Of a stretch of DNA of 23,360 nt, positions 15,548-22,966 are shown in pieces. The position numbers and the translations under genes were made by a program. This DNA comes from Myxococcota bacterium (GTDB lineage Bacteria > Myxococcota_C > UBA6777): positions 1 through 23,360 of the forward strand of contig JAKLKB010000113.1 in assembly GCA_023150835.1 (NCBI GenBank), written 5' to 3'. How positions within the stretch are numbered: position 1 is the first letter of the stretch; every line of letters starts with the position of its first letter. A model generated the notes under the pieces. It saw nothing but the letters and a program-made list of their open reading frames with translations. It was not told where the DNA came from and ran no database searches.

Positions 15548-15632
15548 AGAACGCGTACAGGCGTTGGTTTGGTCGGTTCGCGCTGCATATCTAAAGAACG
15601 CGCACAGGCGTTGGCTTGGTCGGCTCGCGTTG
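15531..15632 (+). repeat. 47-bp tandem duplication spanning the norQ stop
   Basis: Units start at 15531 and 15578, with a partial third at 15625. The units share TCGCGCTGCATATCTAAAG and, with a few T/C changes, the remaining 28 bases. The first unit holds the last codons and TAA (15545-15547) of norQ, so the second is a copy of a gene end. The spacing between norQ and norD is produced by this duplication. Confidence 0.85.
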
Positions 15633-15658
15633 TTTTTCAAGGCAAAGGTGGGTGCAAG

Positions 15659-17434
15659 ATGGAATGGGATCAGTGGTTATTTCGCAGTGCTTTGCGGTTG
15701 TGGCAACGCATCCGCCATACAGGGCCTGATCCTGCGATCGTAGCGCGTCGGGTGTCTCTTGAGGACGAAAAAAAACGCCTTGAAGTGATCGCCAAAGCCC
15801 TAACAGGGCGTCCGATCCAGCTCCATCGTGCAGAACAAGAAGGCGGGCGGATCGGCGATATCTTCTTTTTGCCTGAGCAGAGTAGTTTCTTTTCGACACA
15901 AGAAAAAAACCGAGATCTGTATCTTTTCCGCGTCTGTTTTTTATCCGCAGATCTCTTGCTGTCTTTTCGCCTTCGTCGCAACAAAGAAGGCGAAGCAGCG
16001 GCAGAGAAAGAGCGCGAGCTTTCAGTCGGAGAAGTTCTGACGTGGATGAAAGCACAGTGGCCGGGGATGGAGGAATGGTCGAAGGCTTTGATCGAAGAAG
16101 CCGAAGACGCACAGCGCAGCGAAGATCCCCAACGGATGCGTTGTTTGTTTGCGCGCTCGGGCGATCAGGGAGATCTTGCGGACTTTGGGATCTATCACGA
16201 TCCACTCAATCCGAAACAAGGCGAAGATGAGGACGAAGAAGAGAAAAAAGATATCTCTGAGCGAAAAGCGCCGCCAAGAGAAAAAGTTGAAGTCTTGCAG
16301 ATCGACAAGAAAACGATGCAAGATTATACGCTGATGCACCAATTTGAAAAGATCGAGACGCTCGACGATTTTAATGGGCGTTGGCGAGACATGGACGGTG
16401 CGGATGAGATGGAGGCGCACGAAGAAGCGTTGCAAGAGCTGGACATGCGGCAAGTGGTACGCGCAGACTCAGTGACGCACTCGGTGTATCAGGCTGATTT
16501 TTTGGCTTCTGCTGCGGCTCCTGAGGTCGAAGGTGATCAAAGCACACAGCCTTTTCTGCTGTACCCCGAATGGGATCCGAAAAAAAAGGTTTTGCGCCCG
16601 GACCATTGCAAAGTCTATCTCGAAGAAAGTGATCGCGAAGACGCGAGTGTCCTCGCACAGACGCTCTCCGCTCATCGCCTCACCATGCAAAGGCTGCGCA
16701 AAAATCTGATGCGTTTTCGCAATATGCGTCAGGTCTTGCGGCGTCAAACAGACGGTGAATTTCCTGATATGGATGCGTTGATTGATGCTTATGGCCAGAG
16801 AAAAGCAGGACGTTTAGACGACGATCGCGTTTACCTTTCACGTCGGCTTTTTCGCCGTGATCTTGCGGTTTCTATCTTGATGGATGTCAGCTTGAGTACG
16901 GATGGCTATTCAGGCGGTCGGCGGGTCTTGGACGTAGAAAAGCAAGCCGTTTTGATGTTCGGGCAGTTGCTGCAAGAACAAGGAGAAGCCTTTCGGATCG
17001 ATGCGTTTTGGTCGAAGACGCGAAACCAGTGCCATTATATCCAGATCAAAGATTTTCGAGACGGATGGGCGACGGCTTCTTCGCGGATCGGCGGGTTGCG
17101 TCCTGTAGGCTATACGCGGATCGGCCCGGCCTTGCGGCATGCCACCACGTTGCTGCGTGGGCAGCCTGCGCGACGGCGTTGGATCTTGCTGTTGTCCGAT
17201 GGAAAACCCAACGATTATGATCGATACGAAGGCCAACATGGGATCGCAGACGTGCGCCAAGCCATCCGAGAGGCCGAGCAGGCCGGTGTGCGGGTGTATG
17301 CGCTCGCTGTGGAGCAAGAGGCACGGCATTATCTACCGCAGATGCTCGGACACGCCAACTATCAGATCCTTTCGCGCCCTGAAGAACTTCCCGAAGCAAT
17401 GTTGTTTTTTTACACGCGTTTGTTGGCCTCTTAA
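15659..17434 (+). CDS. norD: von Willebrand A-domain protein NorD
   Basis: A 591-residue cytoplasmic protein. The C-terminal vWA domain (about 400-591) has the MIDAS motif DVSLS (409-413) and LLSDGKPND (Asp514) in the typical NorD form; MLGHANYQIL and a terminal LFFYTRLL complete the domain. The middle (about 190-235) is rich in Glu, Asp and Lys. The ATG at 15659 is used because AAAGG lies 10 bases upstream and MEWDQWLF begins a plausible protein; an earlier in-frame start at 15569 would translate the tandem duplication. NorD partners the ATPase NorQ in NorB maturation. Confidence 0.93.
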   Translation: MEWDQWLFRSALRLWQRIRHTGPDPAIVARRVSLEDEKKRLEVIAKALTGRPIQLHRAEQEGGRIGDIFFLPEQSSFFSTQEKNRDLYLFRVCFLSADLLLSFRLRRNKEGEAAAEKERELSVGEVLTWMKAQWPGMEEWSKALIEEAEDAQRSEDPQRMRCLFARSGDQGDLADFGIYHDPLNPKQGEDEDEEEKKDISERKAPPREKVEVLQIDKKTMQDYTLMHQFEKIETLDDFNGRWRDMDGADEMEAHEEALQELDMRQVVRADSVTHSVYQADFLASAAAPEVEGDQSTQPFLLYPEWDPKKKVLRPDHCKVYLEESDREDASVLAQTLSAHRLTMQRLRKNLMRFRNMRQVLRRQTDGEFPDMDALIDAYGQRKAGRLDDDRVYLSRRLFRRDLAVSILMDVSLSTDGYSGGRRVLDVEKQAVLMFGQLLQEQGEAFRIDAFWSKTRNQCHYIQIKDFRDGWATASSRIGGLRPVGYTRIGPALRHATTLLRGQPARRRWILLLSDGKPNDYDRYEGQHGIADVRQAIREAEQAGVRVYALAVEQEARHYLPQMLGHANYQILSRPEELPEAMLFFYTRLLAS

Positions 17435-17505
17435 CCGCATCGAGCAAAAGAATGCCAGAATCACGAGAAGCAATCCTTGCTACAAAGCAAACATTTGGGG
17501 GGAAA

Positions 17506-17955
17506 ATGCTTACGCAGACAGGGGTTTATGCGCTGCGTGCGATGTCGCACCTCGCGATGCAAGAGTCCAGTCGTTTTATCTCATCGCGGGATCTTGCCGA
17601 AGGATCGAATGTACCGCCTTTTTATTTGTCCAAAGTCATGCGAAAGCTCGTGAATGCAGGGCTGGTTCGGTCGCGAAAGGGACACGCAGGCGGCTTTGCT
17701 TTTGCCCGATCTCACGAAGAAGTCACCTTTTTGGATGTCTTGGAAGCCGTCAATCCTGAAGAAGAACGCGCAGAATGTTTTTTTGGTCACGATACCTGTG
17801 ATCCCAAAAACCCCTGCCTGCTGCATTTCTTTTGGATGGATCTACAAGGCGGATTCAAGGACTGGGCAAGGCATACGAATTTTTCGGACGTTCAACGCAT
17901 TAACGAAAAACTCCAATTTTTCCAAGGAATGATCGCACGAAAAAAGCAAGAATAA
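17506..17955 (+). CDS. Rrf2-family Fe-S regulator, NsrR-like (copy 1)
   Basis: A 149-residue transcription factor. The N-terminal winged helix-turn-helix has GVYALRAMSHLA, SSRDLAEGSNVPPFYLSKVMRKL and RKGHAGGFAFAR. Three Cys (91, 98 and 104; C-x6-C-x5-C) fit the [Fe-S] ligands of NsrR/IscR-type proteins; the spacing differs slightly from E. coli NsrR. NO damages such clusters, which usually relieves repression of nor and related genes. The ATG at 17506 follows GGGGGGAAA; an earlier ATG at 17452 in frame lacks this and would add 18 unusual residues. It lies 71 bp after norD and probably closes the nor transcript. It is paralogous to the regulator at 20880. Confidence 0.88.
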   Translation: MLTQTGVYALRAMSHLAMQESSRFISSRDLAEGSNVPPFYLSKVMRKLVNAGLVRSRKGHAGGFAFARSHEEVTFLDVLEAVNPEEERAECFFGHDTCDPKNPCLLHFFWMDLQGGFKDWARHTNFSDVQRINEKLQFFQGMIARKKQE

Positions 17956-18099
17956 GGCGAAACCCAAAAGAATAGGAGTTATACGAGATCCGCAGGGTGT
18001 GTGATCGCAAAACGTAGGGGCAGACAGGTGTGGCACTTGGACCAACTCAATCGGGTGTCTACGCACTATCCTACGGGAACACTTCACACGGATATCGTA

Positions 18100-18525
18100 T
18101 TATGCAGAGGGGGAGCCAAAGCCTTTGATGCGGGGCTGGAGATGCAAAAACATCAAAGGAAAAGAAAGAAAAAGTAAGATCGCAGAAAGGGTTAAAAAAG
18201 AAGAATACGGAAAAAAGAAAAAGAAAAAGCTATAGAGCAAAAGTCCAAAATTAAGAAAGAAACAAGAACAGATCGCCAAGATCGCCCGTGGGCGCTGATG
18301 TTTTTGGACACGCGGAAAGATCCAATAAGCCATCCCCAACACAGATTGCGCCATCCACCCGACCAGCAGCCACAACGGATGGAGCGTCGCAAGCGAAGCA
18401 AGTTGTTTTTCTATCCCACCAAGCGAAAAACCTGCATATTGCGTAAGCAACAATGCACCAAGCGTACTTCCGCAAAAAAGATAGAAGAAGGAAAACAAGA
18501 GCATCCATCGACTAAGAGCGGGCAT
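18100..18525 (-). CDS. Small four-helix membrane protein, paralogue of the upstream gene
   Basis: A 141-residue integral membrane protein with about four hydrophobic helices. Core motif: HPLWLLVGWMAQSVLGMAYW followed by IFPRVQKHQRPR and LNFGLLLY. The same pattern is in the next gene upstream (His, then YWMFP, then a Lys-Gln-Pro-Arg stretch, then LNFGLLLR), so the two arose by duplication. They recall one end of haem-copper oxidase subunit I, but this is only a resemblance. The start overlaps the upstream gene by 14 bp. It ends the nnrS operon, facing the Rrf2 gene tail to tail. A run of seven Phe codons appears in helix 3. Confidence 0.72.
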   Translation of the reverse strand: MPALSRWMLLFSFFYLFCGSTLGALLLTQYAGFSLGGIEKQLASLATLHPLWLLVGWMAQSVLGMAYWIFPRVQKHQRPRAILAICSCFFLNFGLLLYSFFFFFFPYSSFLTLSAILLFLSFPLMFLHLQPRIKGFGSPSA

Positions 18526-18958
18526 CTTCGACCTGCTTTTTGGGCCTCGGCTGGAGACGGGGAAGGATCAGCAGCAAAAACAGCAAGACGCCGAGCCATT
18601 GGAGCCATGCTGCACTCACAAGCAAGATCTGTAAAGAAAGTCTCGGGTAGAAAAAGAGCATCGGTTCGACGGCGGCACGCAACAGCAGCCCAAAGTTGAG
18701 CGCCGCAAGGGACGCATAAGCAAGTCCAAGGGGACCTCGTGGCTGATCTTTGCGCGGCGTTGGAAACATCCAATAAGCCACACTAAAGATGATCTGCATG
18801 ACTCCCCCCACAAAGAACAAATGAACAATCGCCCGATGCCACGGCCAGATCGGCGTATCCCATAGCCAAGAAGCCGTCCAACGAACCGCTTCAAGCCCCA
18901 TCGCTAAGGTTAAATAGAGAAAACAAAGACGGGCTGTGTGGCGAGAAAAAGGTGGCAT
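18512..18958 (-). CDS. Small four-helix membrane protein, paralogue of the downstream gene
   Basis: A 148-residue integral membrane protein. Motif: HRAIVHLFFVGGVMQIIFSV, then AYWMFPTPRKDQPRGP and LAALNFGLLLRAAVEP. Two His (WHRAIVH) at the start of helix 2 are possible haem or metal ligands. The paired organisation with its smaller paralogue suggests a heterodimer. It begins 9 bp after the CopD-like gene. Proteins of this type occur near nor and nnrS genes in other bacteria as far as I recall, but no function is established to my knowledge. Confidence 0.72.
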   Translation of the reverse strand: MPPFSRHTARLCFLYLTLAMGLEAVRWTASWLWDTPIWPWHRAIVHLFFVGGVMQIIFSVAYWMFPTPRKDQPRGPLGLAYASLAALNFGLLLRAAVEPMLFFYPRLSLQILLVSAAWLQWLGVLLFLLLILPRLQPRPKKQVEDARS

Positions 18959-18967
18959 GGTGTTGTT

Positions 18968-19414
18968 TTACCAAGCCCCGCCCGTACGAAATCCTACGCC
19001 GATCCAGACAAACAACACGGCGAGCGTTGTCACGCCGATGATGTGGAAGGCGAGGCTATACATCGCTTGGGTATTTTCTTTTTGAGGAATCAGAAACAAT
19101 CTTGCATGGATCGCAAGTGCTACCGTCAGCCCCAAAAACAGCAGCTTGAGCGCGATATGAGACGAAACATAGCTCGTCAAGGAAAACCACCGGTTGAGCG
19201 GCAAGTAACGCAAGGCCAACCACACGCCTGTCACGATCTGGATAAACAGCGCGGGTAATCCGATGGTTTCAAAGTGTTCCTCAAACTCATGTACCATCGA
19301 CCAACGCCCTGACCGCCAAGCCCTCGGCAAAACGCGCAAAGCAAGCACAAGATGACCCCCCACCCAGATACTCGCGCCCAAAAGATGCAGTAGCAACAAT
19401 GTTTTGTAAAGCAT
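18968..19414 (-). CDS. CopD-like membrane protein
   Basis: A 148-residue inner-membrane protein with four predicted helices. The first helix, LLLLHLLGASIWVGGHLVLA, has the His-Leu-x-Gly-Ala-x-x-Trp-x-Gly-Gly-His pattern of CopD/CopD-like proteins; VHEFEEHFETIG and ALKLLFLGLTVALAIHARLF follow. Conserved His residues could bind haem b or copper. It has an ideal ribosome site (AAGGAG, 6 bases before the ATG). It lies 24 bp after nnrS and is probably cotranscribed with it. Given the context, a role in NO/haem/copper handling is more likely than classical copper resistance, which is an inference. Confidence 0.75.
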   Translation of the reverse strand: MLYKTLLLLHLLGASIWVGGHLVLALRVLPRAWRSGRWSMVHEFEEHFETIGLPALFIQIVTGVWLALRYLPLNRWFSLTSYVSSHIALKLLFLGLTVALAIHARLFLIPQKENTQAMYSLAFHIIGVTTLAVLFVWIGVGFRTGGAW

Positions 19415-19438
19415 GATATCTCCTTAGGAAAGCTCGCG

Positions 19439-20632
19439 CTATCCGGCCCTCCCATCGGGTCTTGGAGCCAACAAGATCGGCGTATACTTCACAAGGAAAA
19501 GAGCATAAGCCGCGATCCAACATCCTCCCGTGAAGATCAACAGCACATGAGTCCATGCGCTCGGAAAGAACGGAGTGAGTACACGCAAACAAGCCGCCGA
19601 CAAGATCAATGCGTAAGCAAGAACAATCGAGGGAGCCACAAGCAGCGGTCGCCCCGTGTGGCCCAGTGATACGCGTGAGATCATCCCAAGCACAAAACAG
19701 CCGATCCCACCGACCGTAAACGCATGGATGTATGTGGATGGATGGATCACGTTGGTCCATACGGACAGGCTATGTAAGAAAAAACCTATTACGATCCACA
19801 GATAAGCAAGATGTAAGATCCAAAGAATCGGCTTCGTTCGTGTACGCCACGATCCCCACGTCCACATCCGTACCAAGTTCGCAACTCCCGCAAACAATGC
19901 TGCTGCCGAAGTGATTGGATGGCTTTGATCCCAAATCAGCATACTCACCATGTAGGCGATAACACCGAATAACCCCGCTCGATCCATCAACGGCCACTTG
20001 TCGATATCAGGAGCTTGCAAAGCGTTTTTGGTAAAGTAAGGGACCACTCGACCGCCGATCATCACCAACAAGAAAAGAACGCAATTCAATCCAAGATAAA
20101 GTCCCCTACGACCCCAGCCCATCGCGATCCCTGAGGTCTCAAGCAGGTAAAACATCTGCCCGATACTCATCAAAGACAGCCAGCCGACCAAAGCGGTGTT
20201 GTTCCACTTTCCACCCCGCCAAAGGGTCGGTGTCAGCCCGATGATCAGCGCAGGCAAAAACAACGAGGCCATCAACACCCAGCCGCGACCCATGCCCAAA
20301 AGCGCCGCCCACATCCCCAAACGACCCAGCAACCAAAACCCAAACAAGATCCGCAAGGGGAGGCCGTGCAGCCCCCGCGTTCCCGTCCAGTTGGCACTTG
20401 CGGTTAATAAAAATCCCGCGATGATCGCCCCCGCAAACCCGTACACAAGCTCGTGTACATGAAAAAAGATCGTATTCAATCCGCTCCCAAGCGGCGTCAG
20501 ACCGTGAAGGCCACTGGTCCAGTACAACATAAACAGCAACGCATACGTTGCACCGCCTAAAAAAAACGAGCGAAAGCCCATCTGCCATACCACGAAAATG
20601 GCGGAGGGCGTTGGTGTTGTGTTTGTCGTCAT
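19439..20632 (-). CDS. nnrS: NnrS family membrane protein
   Basis: A 397-residue inner-membrane protein with about twelve helices. NnrS landmarks: GFRSFFLGGATYA near the start, FHVHELVYGFAGAIIAGFLL (His58, His60, Glu61), GGRVVPYFTKNAL in the middle and HAFTVGGIG with MISRVSLGHTGR towards the end. NnrS is a haem- and copper-containing protein of denitrifiers that protects against NO stress. The ATG has AAGGA 8 bases upstream. It is the first gene of a minus-strand operon with the CopD-like and two small membrane genes, and diverges from an Rrf2 gene. An FNR-type box lies about 95 bp upstream. Confidence 0.92.
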   Translation of the reverse strand: MTTNTTPTPSAIFVVWQMGFRSFFLGGATYALLFMLYWTSGLHGLTPLGSGLNTIFFHVHELVYGFAGAIIAGFLLTASANWTGTRGLHGLPLRILFGFWLLGRLGMWAALLGMGRGWVLMASLFLPALIIGLTPTLWRGGKWNNTALVGWLSLMSIGQMFYLLETSGIAMGWGRRGLYLGLNCVLFLLVMIGGRVVPYFTKNALQAPDIDKWPLMDRAGLFGVIAYMVSMLIWDQSHPITSAAALFAGVANLVRMWTWGSWRTRTKPILWILHLAYLWIVIGFFLHSLSVWTNVIHPSTYIHAFTVGGIGCFVLGMISRVSLGHTGRPLLVAPSIVLAYALILSAACLRVLTPFFPSAWTHVLLIFTGGCWIAAYALFLVKYTPILLAPRPDGRAG

Positions 20633-20719
20633 CGTCTTGATCCTTCTTTGGAGACTTCTTTGGTTGGCCCAAAATAGACATAAAAGTCCTTTGAAAATTG
20701 ATCTATCATGGACGATGCT

Positions 20720-20733
20720 TTGATGTATATCAA
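20720..20733. promoter_or_regulatory. FNR/DNR-type box between nnrS and the second Rrf2 gene
   Basis: TTGATGTATATCAA matches TTGAT-N4-ATCAA exactly. Its centre is 94 bp from the nnrS start and about 153 bp from the Rrf2 start, so nnrS is the likelier target. It sits in the 247-bp divergent intergenic region (20633-20879), where no gene is seen. Confidence 0.75.
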
Positions 20734-20879
20734 GAATACCATAAGGCCGTGATCGTATAAGAAAATGTTTTGCTATACGAAGAGTGATATTGTTGAATGG
20801 CTTTTGTGGGGGAGTTTACCCCACGCTCCGTTGCTTTGCTCTTTGTTAACAAAGGAAAGCACGATCAATAGGAGATTCG

Positions 20880-21332
20880 ATGCTCGTTAACCAGACCGAC
20901 ATCTACGCGCTACGTGCGATGACCTTTTTGGCCCTTCAAGGAGCGGATGCCTTGGTTTCATCGAAGGATCTTGCGGAAAAGACACGGATCCCGAGCCATT
21001 ACCTTTCTAAGATCATGCGCCGTTTGGTCGAAGCAGAGCTTGTGGTTTCGCAGAAGGGACACGGAGGGGGGTTTCAGATCGTCCGTCCGTTGGAGGAGAT
21101 CACCATCGAAGGGATCTTGGATGCGATGGGAGACAAACATGAGCTAGAGAAGTGCGCGTTTGGTTGGGAAAAGTGCGGCGGGGAGCATCCGTGTCCTTTG
21201 CATCCTGCGTGGAGCGAACTCAAGTCAAGCTTTGTCGGATGGGCAAGCTCGACAAATCTTTCAAAGCTGCGTAACGCCCATATCCAGCAGCGCTTTCTTT
21301 CCTCGCTTGGTGGAGGGGATCTTCCTGAATGA
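20880..21332 (+). CDS. Rrf2-family Fe-S regulator, NsrR-like (copy 2)
   Basis: A 150-residue winged-helix regulator, paralogous to the one at 17506: TDIYALRAMTFLA, SSKDLAEKTRIPSHYLSKIM, and QKGHGGGFQIVR. Three Cys at 92, 99 and 105 (C-x6-C-x5-C) have exactly the spacing of the other copy, so both should hold an Fe-S cluster and sense NO or redox state. AGGAG lies just before the ATG. It is divergent from nnrS and could repress that operon, itself, or the porin gene downstream. Confidence 0.9.
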   Translation: MLVNQTDIYALRAMTFLALQGADALVSSKDLAEKTRIPSHYLSKIMRRLVEAELVVSQKGHGGGFQIVRPLEEITIEGILDAMGDKHELEKCAFGWEKCGGEHPCPLHPAWSELKSSFVGWASSTNLSKLRNAHIQQRFLSSLGGGDLPE

Positions 21333-21650
21333 TGGAATTCGATATCGTTTGAGATTCGAAATGGCGGGGTGAAAGGGCGAAGGGGATTCAAAGCAGAGGT
21401 TGAGATATCCGTCTGAAATGAAAAAAGCGAACCACTTGATTTTTATGTTCTTTTTCGTGCTGTTGCATACGTTTCATTTGATCTAGATCAATCTATTCGT
21501 TGAGTCAAACCAAGCAAAAAGCGTTTTTGTCGATAGATCTGTCCCTTGAAGAAAGTGGAGGTTGATGTCCTCAATGTAGGCACGCAGCAAAGAGTTGTGC
21601 AGCGGGTGCGGTACAAAGCGGCGTGCATCGGATGAAATGAGGAGGCTACC
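21333..21650 (+). other. 318-bp intergenic region before the porin gene
   Basis: No gene is supported. It holds the FNR-type box at 21478-21491 and the porin ribosome site AGGAGG at 21640-21645. If the box acts at the usual class II position, the porin transcript would have a leader of about 125 bases. No clear terminator for the preceding Rrf2 gene was seen. Confidence 0.6.
21478..21491. promoter_or_regulatory. FNR/DNR-type box upstream of the porin
   Basis: TTGATCTAGATCAA is identical over all 14 bases, spacer included, to nirS site 1. It is 160 bp upstream of the porin ATG. No good -10 stands at the class II distance. Confidence 0.75.
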
Positions 21651-22940
21651 ATGCGTATGCGAGATGTGGCGAGGCTGGGATGGGTGATCTTGATCGTGGG
21701 TCTGAGCAGTTTGTCAACAGCATGGGCCAAGCCCGGAGAGATCGGGAAGTTTGCGTTTTTGAATGGCGATGTGAAGTTGTGGCTTTCGGGGGAGTACCGT
21801 GCGCGGATGGAGTTGATGCAGGGGCGAGACTTCAAAGCCCCTGATAAAGCAGCGGGAACGCCCGAAGATCGGTTGTTTGTCGTGCATCGTGCGCGTTTGG
21901 AAGTGGGCGCGCTGTTGTGGTCTCGCGTGGAGATCATGATGCAATTTCAAGACGTTCGGCTTTGGGGCCAAGAAGCGGACACCTTGGCAGACTTTCAAGC
22001 CAAAGGTTTCGATCTGCACCAAGGATGGGCGCGTTTCCTTTTTACGGACGAACTTTCTCTTAAAGTCGGACGGATGGAGCTTGGATACGACAACGAGCGC
22101 ATCCTTGGGGCGGTGGATTGGACACAACAAGCGCGTTCGTTTAACGGTGTCTTGTTGGCGTGGGATCCGAGTTTTATGCAGCTTCATGCGTTTTATGCGG
22201 CCATCTCACAAAAAGATACCTTGTTGTCGGCTTCTCAGATGACAGGTGCATGGGCAAAAGTCCGTAAATGGAAGTTCTTTCAACCTTCATTGTTGTATGT
22301 TTTTGATTTTAATACAGAAACAGAGCGATATCGCCACACCATCGGAACGCATATCACAGGAGCCATCGCAGGGTTTAGCTATACAGGCGAGTTCTATTAC
22401 CAAACAGGGACGCAGAAGACCCTGACCGAAACGCAGCAGATCCAATCGTATCTGGGTGCGCTCTCGCTTGGTTATCAGATCCCTGTGCCAACCAAGCCAA
22501 CGATCCGTGTCTGGGCTGACTTTGTTTCGGGCGATGATAATCCAACGGACAGCGTGTATCGCTCGTTCGATACGCTGTTTGCGACAAACCACAAGTTCTA
22601 CGGCTTCGCGGATATCTTCTTAAACCTGCCCGTTCATACCAAGCAACGTGGTTTGATGGATCTGGGTGCAAGTGTCGGCTTCTCTCCCTTCCAAGGCTTT
22701 GGGCTGACCGTGTGGTATCACTATTTTCGACTTTTCCACGGCGCGCCTGACGCAAACCAACAGATGCAACAAGAACTGGCTTCGGAGATCGACGTGGTTG
22801 CGAGTTATACGTTTCTTAACGGCCATGCCTACATCTCGACAGGTTATAGCATCGTACTTCCAACGGCAGGGATGGCGGTTCTTGGAAAAGGCAATCAGCC
22901 TGAACATTGGTTTTTTGTAGAGTGCCGTACGAAGTTTTGA
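21651..22940 (+). CDS. Outer-membrane beta-barrel porin, alginate-export family type
   Basis: A 429-residue protein. Signal peptide of residues 1-26 (STAWA/KP), then amphipathic strands throughout, ending in Phe (ECRTKF) as outer-membrane barrels do. The region FVVHRARLEVGALLWSRVEI, followed by QGWARFLFTDELSLKVGRME and GYDNERILGAVDWTQQARSF, is characteristic of the alginate-export (AlgE-like) group. In that group the name reflects Pseudomonas AlgE, but many members are general anion channels. No alginate genes are nearby and the promoter carries the nirS-type box, so uptake of nitrite or nitrate is the better guess. AGGAGG lies 5 bases before the ATG. Confidence 0.85.
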   Translation: MRMRDVARLGWVILIVGLSSLSTAWAKPGEIGKFAFLNGDVKLWLSGEYRARMELMQGRDFKAPDKAAGTPEDRLFVVHRARLEVGALLWSRVEIMMQFQDVRLWGQEADTLADFQAKGFDLHQGWARFLFTDELSLKVGRMELGYDNERILGAVDWTQQARSFNGVLLAWDPSFMQLHAFYAAISQKDTLLSASQMTGAWAKVRKWKFFQPSLLYVFDFNTETERYRHTIGTHITGAIAGFSYTGEFYYQTGTQKTLTETQQIQSYLGALSLGYQIPVPTKPTIRVWADFVSGDDNPTDSVYRSFDTLFATNHKFYGFADIFLNLPVHTKQRGLMDLGASVGFSPFQGFGLTVWYHYFRLFHGAPDANQQMQQELASEIDVVASYTFLNGHAYISTGYSIVLPTAGMAVLGKGNQPEHWFFVECRTKF

Positions 22941-22966
22941 GCGAAGTAATAAGCGGGGCGGGGGAA

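Noticed and set aside
17956-18099. A small gene or terminator between the convergent Rrf2 and membrane-protein genes
   Set aside because: The plus-strand open frame here is antisense to the start of the minus-strand gene's tail and has no start with a ribosome site; no stable hairpin with a T run was found.
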